A stretch of DNA of 64,000 nt from Actinospica acidithermotolerans (GTDB lineage Bacteria > Actinomycetota > Actinomycetes > Streptomycetales > Catenulisporaceae): positions 1-64,000 of the forward strand of contig NZ_JAGSOH010000003.1 in assembly GCF_018139625.1 (NCBI RefSeq), in the 5' to 3' direction. The notes beneath the pieces are model-generated. The model was not told where the DNA came from and did not search any database. It saw only the letters and a program-made list of their open reading frames with translations. Position numbers and translations under genes: made by a program. Numbering within the stretch: the stretch's first letter is position 1; each line of letters begins with the position of its first letter. This document shows, piece after piece, positions 39,543 through 47,503 of this stretch.

Positions 39543-42143
39543 TCAGGAGAAGTACCCGAACAGGTCGGCCACCACGTCGATGCCCTGCGGCGAGCCGTTG
39601 TAGATGTTCACGCCTCCCGTGGTGCCCGCGGTGTACCCGGACATGACGAGGTTGGGCACGGTCTGCCCGCGGGTGAAGTTCAGGTTCGACGTGGTCGGCC
39701 GCGTGTCGCCTTCCGGGTAGACGGTCACGATCCCGCTGCCGGCGGTGTTCGTGACGGTCACGTTCATGACCACCGCGGCGTAGTCGGCGAAGCCGGCCTG
39801 AGCGACACTCCACGTCTGGAGGCCGTAGCCGGTGAACGGGCTTCCGTCGAGGTACTCGCGGGTGTCCATCACACGCGAGGGGTTGAGCGGCACGAACGCG
39901 CCGCCGCCGCTCGCCGCGTAGTAGCCCTCGACGTCGGCGATCACCTGCACCGTGCCGCCGGAACTGTTGTAGAAGTCGATCTTCCCGTCGAGGGGGACCT
40001 TCACGATCACGAGGTTGGGCAGGGTCTGCCCGGCGTTGAAGTTCACGTTCGACGTGCTCGGCCGCGACGAGCCGTCCGGCCATACGGTCAGGTAACCGCC
40101 GGCGGTCGGCGTGGTCACGGTGACGTTGAGCGCGACCGCGACCGTCCCGGACGCCGGAACCGGTCCGGAACCCGCGACCTTCAGCGACAGCTGGCCGTAT
40201 CTCGCCACGGCCGCCTTGGCGGCGCCGATTCCCTTGCGTGTGTCGAGCAGTCGGTCGGGGTTCACGGGCACGTATCCGGCGCCAGACCCTCCGGCCACGT
40301 AGTAGCCCTCGACGTCGGCGACCAGCTGTGTCGAACCGCTGGAAGCGTTGTAGAGGTCGACCTTGCCGCCCGCTCCCACGCGCACGGTCGCCAGGTTGGC
40401 AACCGTCTGATTCGCGGCGAAGTTCACGTTGGAGGACGTCGGCCGCGACGAGCCCGCCGGATAGGCGGAGATGTAGCCGTTCTTCGTCGGCTGGGTCGCC
40501 GTCAGGTTGAGGACCGCGGCGGTGATCGTGTCGCCGGCCGGAATCCCGGCGACGCCGCTCGTCACGTCGACCGCGACCGTGCCGTACGCGGCCACTGCGG
40601 CCTTCGCCGCGCCGAGGCCGCGGCGGGTGTCGAGCACACGGGTCGGGCTGACCGGCAGGTACGTGCTGCCACCCGTGGTGACCTGCATGGTCTTCGTGAA
40701 CGTGCCCGCCGTGTCGCTCAGCGTCGCGGTGATGGTGAACGTTCCGGCCAGCGCGTAGGTGTGCGCGCTGCTGAAATTGCCGCGGAAGTCGGTGCTGATG
40801 TAACTACCGTAGACGCCGACGGTTGTGTCGGGCGTGCCGTCGCCCCAGGAGTACGTGACGCCGTTTTGCGTCGCACCGGCCGTCATCCACGGAATGCCCT
40901 GCACCACGAGATTCACGTCCACGGTCTGCGTCTCCGCGCCGGTGGCCTCGAGCGTCTCAGTGGTCGAGTTCTGGAACTGGAACGCCCCGCGGTCCGGCGT
41001 CGCTCCGACCGGGCTCTGACCGTAGTAGTCCGTGGCGGGCTGGCCCGGAGCGGCCGGGTTCGCGACGCCGATGACGTCCGGGTCCGTCGGGACGGTGTTG
41101 CCGCCGAAGGCCACCGTCGACTCGATGTAGTCCGAGGCCCCGTTCCCGGTCGCCGCCGTGTACGCCGCCACGGTCGTGTACTTGGTGCCGTTCCAGATGA
41201 AGGGAACGGTGCCACCCAGGTCGTTCGCGACGGTGTTGTACTGCTCCGTCACGCCGGAACCGGCGCCGGAGGCGCCTTCGATGGCGACGAGGGTCGTGGG
41301 ACCGCCGACATCACAGCCTATGTATTCGTCGGGGCCGTAGTGGGTGTTGTCGATGACGTTGTTCTCGATATCGGCGTGCGCACTGGCTCCCACCACTTCG
41401 ATGCCGGGGCCGCAGGAGTCATGGATCGTGTTGGCCACGATCTCCGTGCCGGCCGCGGTGCCGTTTGCTTCGATCGCCGTGCCGCTCTGCGCGACCAGGT
41501 TGTCGGCGATGACGCCGGAGCTGCCCGGGCCGAGCACGACGGCGTTGCTGTCGTTCGTCGTCGAGCCCAGATCTGAACGCTGGACCGTCACCGAGCTCGC
41601 GCCCTCGACGTCCACGGCCACGCCGTTCTCGACGTCCGCCCAGAGCACCGAGTTCTCGATGACGATGCCGGTGGAATTGTCGACCGACACCATCTCGCTA
41701 CCGGCGCTCTCCAGGCCGGAGATGACGATGTCGTGCACTGAGTCGATCTTGAAACCGGGGTTGCCGAACTCGTTCCCGCTGAAGTACGGGCCGCCGTAGG
41801 GCTCGAAGGTGATCGGCGCGGAAGCGGTACCCGAGTTGTGCACCGTCACCGCCTCGCCGAACGCGTTCGCACCGTCGGCCTGCGCAGCGATCGCGACCGT
41901 GTCGCCCGCGTGCGCGGCATCGGCACCGGCCTGGATGGTGCAGAAAGGCCGCGCCAGCGTGCCCGGCCCGGTGTTCGAGCAGTCCTGCGAGGCCTTGTCC
42001 ACGTAGTAGGTGACGGGGGCGGTGCCGCTGCTCGCGCTCCCCACGCCGTGGCTGTCCGAAGCCGACGCGGCAGCCGTCGTCGCGACCGCCGTACCGGCAC
42101 TCAGGACCAGCGCGACGATATATCGCAGAGTTCTTCTACGCAT
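39543..42143 (-). CDS. Large secreted protein: parallel beta-helix, PKD domain, three C-terminal repeats
   Basis: 866 residues. The signal peptide is 'MRRRTLRYIVALVLSAGTAV' and the next 10 residues; ATG 42143 has GGGAGGGG upstream. Residues about 45-320 contain beta-helix rungs ('GIVIENSVLWADVENGVAVD', 'GTAIEANGTAAGTEIVANTI'), then a PKD-like domain ('GVTYSWGDGTPDTTVGVYGS', 'FTITATLSDTAG'). The C-terminal 400 residues are three repeats of about 130 residues, each starting YLPV/YVPV/FVPL..PxRxLDTR and ending VxADVEGYY or VADLFGYF. Such repeats occur in actinobacterial surface proteins. Probably binds or cleaves a polysaccharide; no catalytic residues can be assigned. Confidence 0.88.
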   Translation of the reverse strand: MRRRTLRYIVALVLSAGTAVATTAAASASDSHGVGSASSGTAPVTYYVDKASQDCSNTGPGTLARPFCTIQAGADAAHAGDTVAIAAQADGANAFGEAVTVHNSGTASAPITFEPYGGPYFSGNEFGNPGFKIDSVHDIVISGLESAGSEMVSVDNSTGIVIENSVLWADVENGVAVDVEGASSVTVQRSDLGSTTNDSNAVVLGPGSSGVIADNLVAQSGTAIEANGTAAGTEIVANTIHDSCGPGIEVVGASAHADIENNVIDNTHYGPDEYIGCDVGGPTTLVAIEGASGAGSGVTEQYNTVANDLGGTVPFIWNGTKYTTVAAYTAATGNGASDYIESTVAFGGNTVPTDPDVIGVANPAAPGQPATDYYGQSPVGATPDRGAFQFQNSTTETLEATGAETQTVDVNLVVQGIPWMTAGATQNGVTYSWGDGTPDTTVGVYGSYISTDFRGNFSSAHTYALAGTFTITATLSDTAGTFTKTMQVTTGGSTYLPVSPTRVLDTRRGLGAAKAAVAAYGTVAVDVTSGVAGIPAGDTITAAVLNLTATQPTKNGYISAYPAGSSRPTSSNVNFAANQTVANLATVRVGAGGKVDLYNASSGSTQLVADVEGYYVAGGSGAGYVPVNPDRLLDTRKGIGAAKAAVARYGQLSLKVAGSGPVPASGTVAVALNVTVTTPTAGGYLTVWPDGSSRPSTSNVNFNAGQTLPNLVIVKVPLDGKIDFYNSSGGTVQVIADVEGYYAASGGGAFVPLNPSRVMDTREYLDGSPFTGYGLQTWSVAQAGFADYAAVVMNVTVTNTAGSGIVTVYPEGDTRPTTSNLNFTRGQTVPNLVMSGYTAGTTGGVNIYNGSPQGIDVVADLFGYFS

Positions 42144-42371
42144 GCCATCCCCTCCCACTGCGCACTGCACGAGTCGGCCGAGCCGGAAGTCGGCGGTCCC
42201 CACCCCTGCACGCACGAAAACCCGTCTACGCCCGAAGCCGAGGCGCAGAATACGCACTTGAGTATGGAACCATTACGGCACCCGGTCTAGCTCGGCGCCG
42301 GGTTCCGCGCCGGGGCCGGCGGCGGTTGCGGTACGCCCGTTGGCGAGCGGCCTGACTGCCGTGCCCCTAAG

Positions 42372-43100
42372 ATGCGGAGCATGGCGCGGTATTTCGACGA
42401 GGATCTCCGGGGTGCGCAGTTCCGCGAGTGCGATCTGACCGGGGCACGCCTGATCGGCGTGGTCATGCAGGATGCCGAGATCGACGGGCTCGTCACCAAC
42501 CTCGTCGTCAACGGCGTCGAGGTCACCGGGTACGTCGAGGCAGAGCTCGACCGGCGACATCCGGTGCGGGTGCTCCTGCGCTCCGAGGACCCCGCCGATC
42601 TGCGCGAGGCATCGCGTCAGCTGCATGCCGGCTGGGCTGCCACGATCGAGCGGATGCGCCGTACGCCCGGCATCGAGCGTCGCAGCGTGAACGACGAGTG
42701 GTCGGCCGTGCAGACCCTGCGCCATCTGGTCTTCGTCCATGACTCGTGGTTTCGCCGCTGCTGCCTGGGCTCGACGGAGCTGTTCACGCCGATGGGCATC
42801 GGGACGACCGTCGAGCCCTACCGCGAAGCACACGGGCTCGACCTCTCGCTCGATCCGACTCTCGACGAGATCGTGGGCGTGCGTGACGCTCAGATTGCCG
42901 AGCTCGAGGCCTGGCTCGATGAGGTCACCGCAGTGCAGCTCGCCGCGCGGGCGCCGGTGCCCGACGACGATGTCTGGCCGCCCTACGCCCGGGGCCGCTC
43001 AGTGCGACAGTGCCTCGGCACGGTGCTCAACGAGACCTTCGAGCACCACGGCTTCTGCGTCCGCGACCTCGACCTGATCGAGACGCAGGGCGCTGAGTAG
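42372..43100 (+). CDS. DinB-like protein with N-terminal pentapeptide-like segment
   Basis: 242 residues. The N-terminus 'DLRGAQFRECDLTGARLIGV' has the A(D/N)LxG rhythm of pentapeptide repeats; the remainder is a four-helix DinB/DfsB-type fold: 'SVNDEWSAVQTLRHLVFVHD' (first metal His region), 'LDLSLDPTLDEIVGVRDAQI' and 'VRQCLGTVLNETFEHHGFCV' with the C-terminal HH pair. DinB-like metalloproteins include mycothiol- and bacillithiol-dependent enzymes, so thiol-dependent detoxification is possible. ATG 42381 is an alternative start. Stands alone. Confidence 0.8.
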   Translation: MRSMARYFDEDLRGAQFRECDLTGARLIGVVMQDAEIDGLVTNLVVNGVEVTGYVEAELDRRHPVRVLLRSEDPADLREASRQLHAGWAATIERMRRTPGIERRSVNDEWSAVQTLRHLVFVHDSWFRRCCLGSTELFTPMGIGTTVEPYREAHGLDLSLDPTLDEIVGVRDAQIAELEAWLDEVTAVQLAARAPVPDDDVWPPYARGRSVRQCLGTVLNETFEHHGFCVRDLDLIETQGAE

Positions 43101-43231
43101 GGCCGTCCGCGAATGAACTGCAATCTTTTCCCATGACGGCGAATGCTGGACAGCGGTTGAAGATGACTTCTGCGACACTGTAGGCAGCGGTCGGAGGTGG
43201 GTGCGCGGGCCGCGGAGGGGGAGTGTGCTCG

Positions 43232-44443
43232 ATGTCTGACGGAGCGGAGATCATCGCGAGCCTGCTGCGCGCCGTGGATGCGGCGCCCATGGACGGGCCA
43301 CTACGTCTCGTGCTGGTGAACCATCTCCTTGACGCGGGCCGCAACGAGGAGGCCATCTCGCAGTTGAGCGTCATCCTCGGGCAGCAGCCGAACTTCGCTC
43401 CCGCTCTCCTGGCGATGCGGCGCGCGCTGTCCACGTCGCCCGCACCGCCGTCCGAGGGCGACGGCTACGACGACGGCTACGACTGGGATCGCGCCGCCCG
43501 GGATCTGACCGACGCCGTCCCGGCGGCGTATGCCGGCGAACGCGGCTCGGCGCAGCCGGACTACGTCTCGGACGACGTGCCCGGCACCGTCCGCCTCGCC
43601 GACGTCGGCGGCATGGAGCAGGTCAAGCGCCGCATCGAAGCCGCGTTCCTCGCTCCCCTGCGCAACCCCGAGCTGAGCCGCGCCTTTCGCAAGTCCCTGC
43701 GGGGCGGCCTGCTGCTCTACGGGCCGCCGGGATGCGGCAAGACGTTCATCGCCCGCGCGATCGCGGGTGAGCTCGGCGCCCGGTTCCACTCCGTCACCCT
43801 CGCCGACGTGCTCGACATGTTCATCGGCAACAGCGAGCGCCACCTGCGGGACGTGTTCGCCGCGGCACGACGCAACGTCCCCTGCGTACTGTTCTTCGAC
43901 GAGATCGACGCGCTCGGCCACAAGCGCAGCCAGCTGGCCAACAACGCGGCGCGCGGGGTCGTCAACCAGTTCCTGACCGAGCTCGACGGCGTGGACGCGG
44001 TCAACGACGGCGTGTTCGTGCTCGCCGCCACCAACGCGCCGTGGGACGTGGATTTGGCGCTGCGCCGCCCCGGCCGCCTCGATCGCACCCTGCTGGTGCT
44101 TCCCCCCGACCGACCGGCCCGCGAAGCGATCCTGCGGCATCATCTCAAGGGCCGGCCGGTGGGTGAATTGAGGCTGGACGCGCTGGCCACGCGCACCGAC
44201 GGCTATTCCGGCGCCGACCTCGCGCACCTCTGCGACTCCGCGGCCGAGCTGGCCTTGATGAGATCTGCCGCGAGCAACACGGTGCACCCGATCACCATGG
44301 CGGAACTCGAATCCGCCCTCGCGCAGATCCGCCCTTCCATCGGGGCCTGGCTCGAGGCGGCCCGCAACGTCGCGTTGTTCGCCAACGAATCCGGCACTTA
44401 CGACGAGCTGGTCGACTATCTCAATGTGCGCAAGCTGCTCTGA
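43232..44443 (+). CDS. AAA+ ATPase with N-terminal TPR-like region
   Basis: 403 residues. Residues 1-65 are TPR-like ('LRLVLVNHLLDAGRNEEAIS'). The AAA core has 'LADVGGMEQVKRRIEAAFLA', Walker A 'LYGPPGCGKTFIARAIAGEL', Walker B 'CVLFFDEIDALGHKRS', sensor 1 'VLAATNAPWDVD', arginine fingers 'LRRPGRLDRTLLVLPPDRPA' and the second-region-of-homology layout of Cdc48/FtsH/spastin ATPases. There is no protease or TM domain. ATG 43232 has GGAGGGGGAG upstream. The next gene, 104 bp downstream, is a TPR membrane protein, suggesting an AAA+/TPR complex. Substrate unknown. Confidence 0.9.
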   Translation: MSDGAEIIASLLRAVDAAPMDGPLRLVLVNHLLDAGRNEEAISQLSVILGQQPNFAPALLAMRRALSTSPAPPSEGDGYDDGYDWDRAARDLTDAVPAAYAGERGSAQPDYVSDDVPGTVRLADVGGMEQVKRRIEAAFLAPLRNPELSRAFRKSLRGGLLLYGPPGCGKTFIARAIAGELGARFHSVTLADVLDMFIGNSERHLRDVFAAARRNVPCVLFFDEIDALGHKRSQLANNAARGVVNQFLTELDGVDAVNDGVFVLAATNAPWDVDLALRRPGRLDRTLLVLPPDRPAREAILRHHLKGRPVGELRLDALATRTDGYSGADLAHLCDSAAELALMRSAASNTVHPITMAELESALAQIRPSIGAWLEAARNVALFANESGTYDELVDYLNVRKLL

Positions 44444-44547
44444 GCACCTGCCACCGACCGCGACACAGCGAACCCGCACGCGGCGCCCGCCGCACCCGCA
44501 TCGCGGACGCAGCAGCTGTTCCGGACCGGACCACCCCGGGAGAATCC

Positions 44548-45597
44548 ATGGGCAACGACCCCGACACCGATCTGCAACGCGCCCAGCAACTGCTCGACCT
44601 GGGTCGCGCCGCGCAGGCGCGCGAGCTCGCGGCATCGGCGCTCGCGGCCCGGCCGAACAGCCCCGTCGCGTTGCGCCTGCTCGCCCGCTGCCATATGGCA
44701 CTGGGCGAGCATCGCGAGGCGGTGCGCATCGCCAGGGCCGCGGTGGCCGCCGACCCGGGTGCCGAATACGGATTCCGCATCCTGTCCATGGCCCTGCGCC
44801 GGATCAAGCACCATCGGGAGGCGGCGGACGCGGCGGCCGAGGCGGTCAGGCTCGCGCCCCACGAGTGGCGCGCGTTCTCGGCGCTCGCCCAGAGCCTCTA
44901 CCGCGTCAACCGCGGACGGGCCCTGGCCGCCGCCGAAGAGGCTCGCCGGCTGGCGCCGCAGAATGCGGAGCCGCACTACCTGTGCGGTGCCCTGCTGGCC
45001 ACGCTCGGATACCGCCAGGATGAGGCGCGTGCGGCGTATCTGCGCGCGTTGGAGATCGATCCGCAGCATCTGCCGTCACTGAACGGACTGGCCCTGCTCG
45101 ATGAGCGTCGTTGGCGGTTCGCGAGCGCAAGGCGCGGCTTCCGCCGTGCGCTGGGCGCCGACCCGCAGCATCACACGGTGCAACGCAACCTCGAAGCCCT
45201 GGTCCTGCTCCGCCTGTGGGGTCTGGGCTGGCTGGCGGTGATCGCGACTCTGGCTGTCATCGCCGGCCGCTCAGGCGGGCCCGGGCGGACCCGGGCGCTC
45301 GCGGTCGGCTACGAGGCGGTGCTGCTCGTCTTGTTCGCGGCCTCGGCGTGGTCGGCGAAACACGGCTCGGACGCCTTAGGGGTGCGGCTGCTCCGCAGGA
45401 ATCGCGCAGCCTCGGCCTGCAAGGCGGTCATCGCGACGTCCGCCGTGCTCATCGCGATCGCCGCGGTCGTTCCCGGCATCGTCGAGATCGGCGCATACAC
45501 CGCGGTGCGGGTCTCCGTGACGCTGCTGAACGTCGCGGTACTGCTTCTGCTGCTCGCCCTCAGGCGCCGGTCCGGCGGGGATCCGGACGCGCTCTAA
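44548..45597 (+). CDS. TPR protein with C-terminal membrane helices
   Basis: 349 residues. Residues 1-215 hold about six TPR motifs ('ALRLLARCHMALGEHREAVR', 'YLCGALLATLGYRQDEARAA', 'LDERRWRFASARRGFRRALG'). The C-terminal third has four hydrophobic segments ('LWGLGWLAVIATLAVIAG', 'GYEAVLLVLFAASAWSA', 'CKAVIATSAVLIAIAAVVPG' and 'VSVTLLNVAVLLLLLAL'). It would present a cytoplasmic TPR scaffold at the membrane, probably for the AAA+ ATPase encoded just upstream. Its function is unknown. Confidence 0.88.
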   Translation: MGNDPDTDLQRAQQLLDLGRAAQARELAASALAARPNSPVALRLLARCHMALGEHREAVRIARAAVAADPGAEYGFRILSMALRRIKHHREAADAAAEAVRLAPHEWRAFSALAQSLYRVNRGRALAAAEEARRLAPQNAEPHYLCGALLATLGYRQDEARAAYLRALEIDPQHLPSLNGLALLDERRWRFASARRGFRRALGADPQHHTVQRNLEALVLLRLWGLGWLAVIATLAVIAGRSGGPGRTRALAVGYEAVLLVLFAASAWSAKHGSDALGVRLLRRNRAASACKAVIATSAVLIAIAAVVPGIVEIGAYTAVRVSVTLLNVAVLLLLLALRRRSGGDPDAL

Positions 45598-45760
45598 GCC
45601 GATTGAACTGCCCAAACTGTGAATCAGGACACTCATGCCTGACCATTCACTGCGGCCGCCTCGCGTTGTAGAGTCCTCCCTGCCTCGGCGGCTGCCCATC
45701 GGATCCGCGACCCACCTCCGGTCCGTGCCGCCGACTACCCACAACTGAAGGAGCTCCCTG

Positions 45761-46546
45761 ATGATCAGGCACTGGTCCATACCCGTGGCCGCGCTCGCCC
45801 TGGCCACCGGATCGCTGGCGATCGCCACCCCCGCCATGGCCACGACCGCCTCCCCCGCCGCGCACAGCCGCTTCGTGCCCGGCGGCGTGCTGTTCAAGCC
45901 GGCCACCGCCCTCGGCACGCACGCCGCACGCGCCGGCGGCAAGATCGAGTACTCGAGCAACTGGTCCGGCTACGCGGTGACCGGAGGCACGTACACCAGC
46001 GTGTCGGCGACCTGGGTGCAGAACGCGGGCACCTGCAGCTCCAGCGACACCGACACGGACATGTCGCCGTGGGTCGGCATCGACGGCTACAGCTCGTCCA
46101 CCGTCGAGCAGACCGGCACCTCCGTGGACTGCTCCGGCTCGACCAAGACCTACTACGCCTGGTACGAGATGTACCCGGCGAACTTCGTCACGATCAACAA
46201 GACCGTCAAGGCGGGCGACACCTTCTACGGCGCCGTCACCCGCTCGGGTACGTCGTACACGTTGACGCTCAAGGACGAGACCCAGGGCTGGACCAACACC
46301 GTCACCAAGACGGCCAGCGGCGACGCCAACTCGTCGGCAGAGGCGATCATGGAGATGGCGGCGGACGAGCTGACCCAGTGGAGCGGCACCGACCCGTTCA
46401 CCTCCTTCACCGTGAACGGCGTGGCGGCCGGCTCGGCGGGCACCACGCACCAGATGGAGATCGAGTCCGGCAGCACGCTGTGCGACACCACCTCGTCGCT
46501 CAGCAGCGGGGAGAACTTCACCACCACGTGGGACAACCTCTGCTGA
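45761..46546 (+). CDS. Secreted G1-family (eqolisin) glutamic endopeptidase
   Basis: 261 residues. Signal peptide at residues 1-27. The mature part matches the eqolisin fold: 'YSSNWSGYAVTGGTYTSVSA', 'WVGIDGYSSSTVEQTGTSVD' with the catalytic Gln in VEQTGT, 'YYAWYEMYPANFVTINKTVK', and 'SSAEAIMEMAADELTQW' placing the catalytic Glu region (usual AEWIxE, here AEAIME). Eqolisins cleave proteins at acidic pH. The AEW to AEA change next to the catalytic Glu is unusual and could affect activity. GAAGGAG precedes the ATG. A strong terminator follows (46561-46601). Confidence 0.9.
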   Translation: MIRHWSIPVAALALATGSLAIATPAMATTASPAAHSRFVPGGVLFKPATALGTHAARAGGKIEYSSNWSGYAVTGGTYTSVSATWVQNAGTCSSSDTDTDMSPWVGIDGYSSSTVEQTGTSVDCSGSTKTYYAWYEMYPANFVTINKTVKAGDTFYGAVTRSGTSYTLTLKDETQGWTNTVTKTASGDANSSAEAIMEMAADELTQWSGTDPFTSFTVNGVAAGSAGTTHQMEIESGSTLCDTTSSLSSGENFTTTWDNLC

Positions 46547-46560
46547 CCCGCTGAACCCGG

Positions 46561-46601
46561 CCGCGGCCCGGGGACGGCGTGGAGCCGTCCCCGGGCCGCG
46601 G
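46561..46601 (+). terminator. Perfect 18-bp hairpin after the peptidase gene
   Basis: CCGCGGCCCGGGGACGGC (46561-46578) pairs perfectly with 46584-46601 around a 5-nt loop, 15 bp after the stop. Typical actinomycete terminator without a U-tract. Confidence 0.88.
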
Positions 46602-46766
46602 GCCTTGTCCAACCTGGACGGTGGGCGAGGCCGTTGCCGGATCAGCGGAGTGAATCAGAGCTCTCTCTGGGCCTCGGCGGGTGGGGCTACCGCGGCGATA
46701 CGTCCGCGCTACCCGGCGCTGAGACGCTTTTTTCGCGTCCACAACCCACAGAGGGGCTCTCTATCC

Positions 46767-47261
46767 ATGAACGGTTTCAAGACCTCCCGCGCGATGCACC
46801 GGGTCGCCGGACTGGCCGTCACCACCGCTCTCGCCGCGACGGGTGTCTTCATCGCGGGCAGCGCGCCGGCCCAGGCGTCGTCCGTGTGCAGCGGTACGCA
46901 GGTGGATTCCGCGTCGATGACCGACATCAACGGCAGCGGCGCGGTCGGCGGAACGCTGTACCTGTACTACAACTCCTCGACCGGCCGTAACTGCGCCTAT
47001 GCCACCAACGCCACCGGTGCCCGGCACAGCATGACCGTCTGGGTCTCGCGGTGCGCGCCCGGCACCGGCCAGGAGTGGTACAACTGCCAGGGCTCGGACA
47101 GCCTGATCCAGGGGGAGGATTACGACGCCGGGAACTACATCTCCTACGCCGGTCCCGCGAACACCCTCGGGAGCGCCGCGGGGGTGTGTGTCGAGGCTTA
47201 CGGCGAGATCGACTACGGCAACGTCGTCGCCACCGCCAACCTCGGCGGCCACTGCGGCTGA
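46767..47261 (+). CDS. Secreted spore-associated-protein-like protein (single domain)
   Basis: 164 residues with a signal peptide ('VAGLAVTTALAATGVFIAGS', APAQA cleavage region). The mature domain has 'GGTLYLYYNSSTGRNCAYAT', 'GARHSMTVWVSRC', 'YDAGNYISYAGPANTLGSAA', 'GVCVEAYGEIDYG', ending HCG. The layout (LYNSSTGxNC, SYAGP, CV-W/A-G, terminal Cys) is that of Streptomyces spore-associated protein A. It is about 60-70% similar by eye to the product of 53016-53531. It is presumably an extracellular, disulfide-bonded beta protein; molecular function unknown. The next gene on the same strand encodes a membrane HTH regulator. Confidence 0.82.
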   Translation: MNGFKTSRAMHRVAGLAVTTALAATGVFIAGSAPAQASSVCSGTQVDSASMTDINGSGAVGGTLYLYYNSSTGRNCAYATNATGARHSMTVWVSRCAPGTGQEWYNCQGSDSLIQGEDYDAGNYISYAGPANTLGSAAGVCVEAYGEIDYGNVVATANLGGHCG

Positions 47262-47324
47262 AAGAGCTGCCCGCCTGAGTTCGTGAAGCGATTCACGGCG
47301 ACGGCGAGGGCGTACTGATGCGGG

Positions 47325-47387
47325 CGAGGGCCTTCCGGCTCGGTGTGCGGCGACCATAGACGCAGGCCGAAGGCGGATGGGCCCTCG
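47325..47387 (+). terminator. Long imperfect hairpin, candidate terminator
   Basis: CGAGGGCC (47325-47332) and GGCCCTCG (47380-47387) are complementary, with further partial pairing inside and a T-rich TCTTTT tract directly after. It follows the spore-associated-like gene by 64 bp. Confidence 0.45.
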
Positions 47388-47503
47388 TCTTTTCCCTGAC
47401 GAACCTCTGTTCGACATCCGGGCGCGGCATTGGGTAGAGTCTCTGCGCACACGGGGCGAAACGCTGAGTATCGGCGTATATTGAGGTCTACTCGGGGGGA
47501 GTC

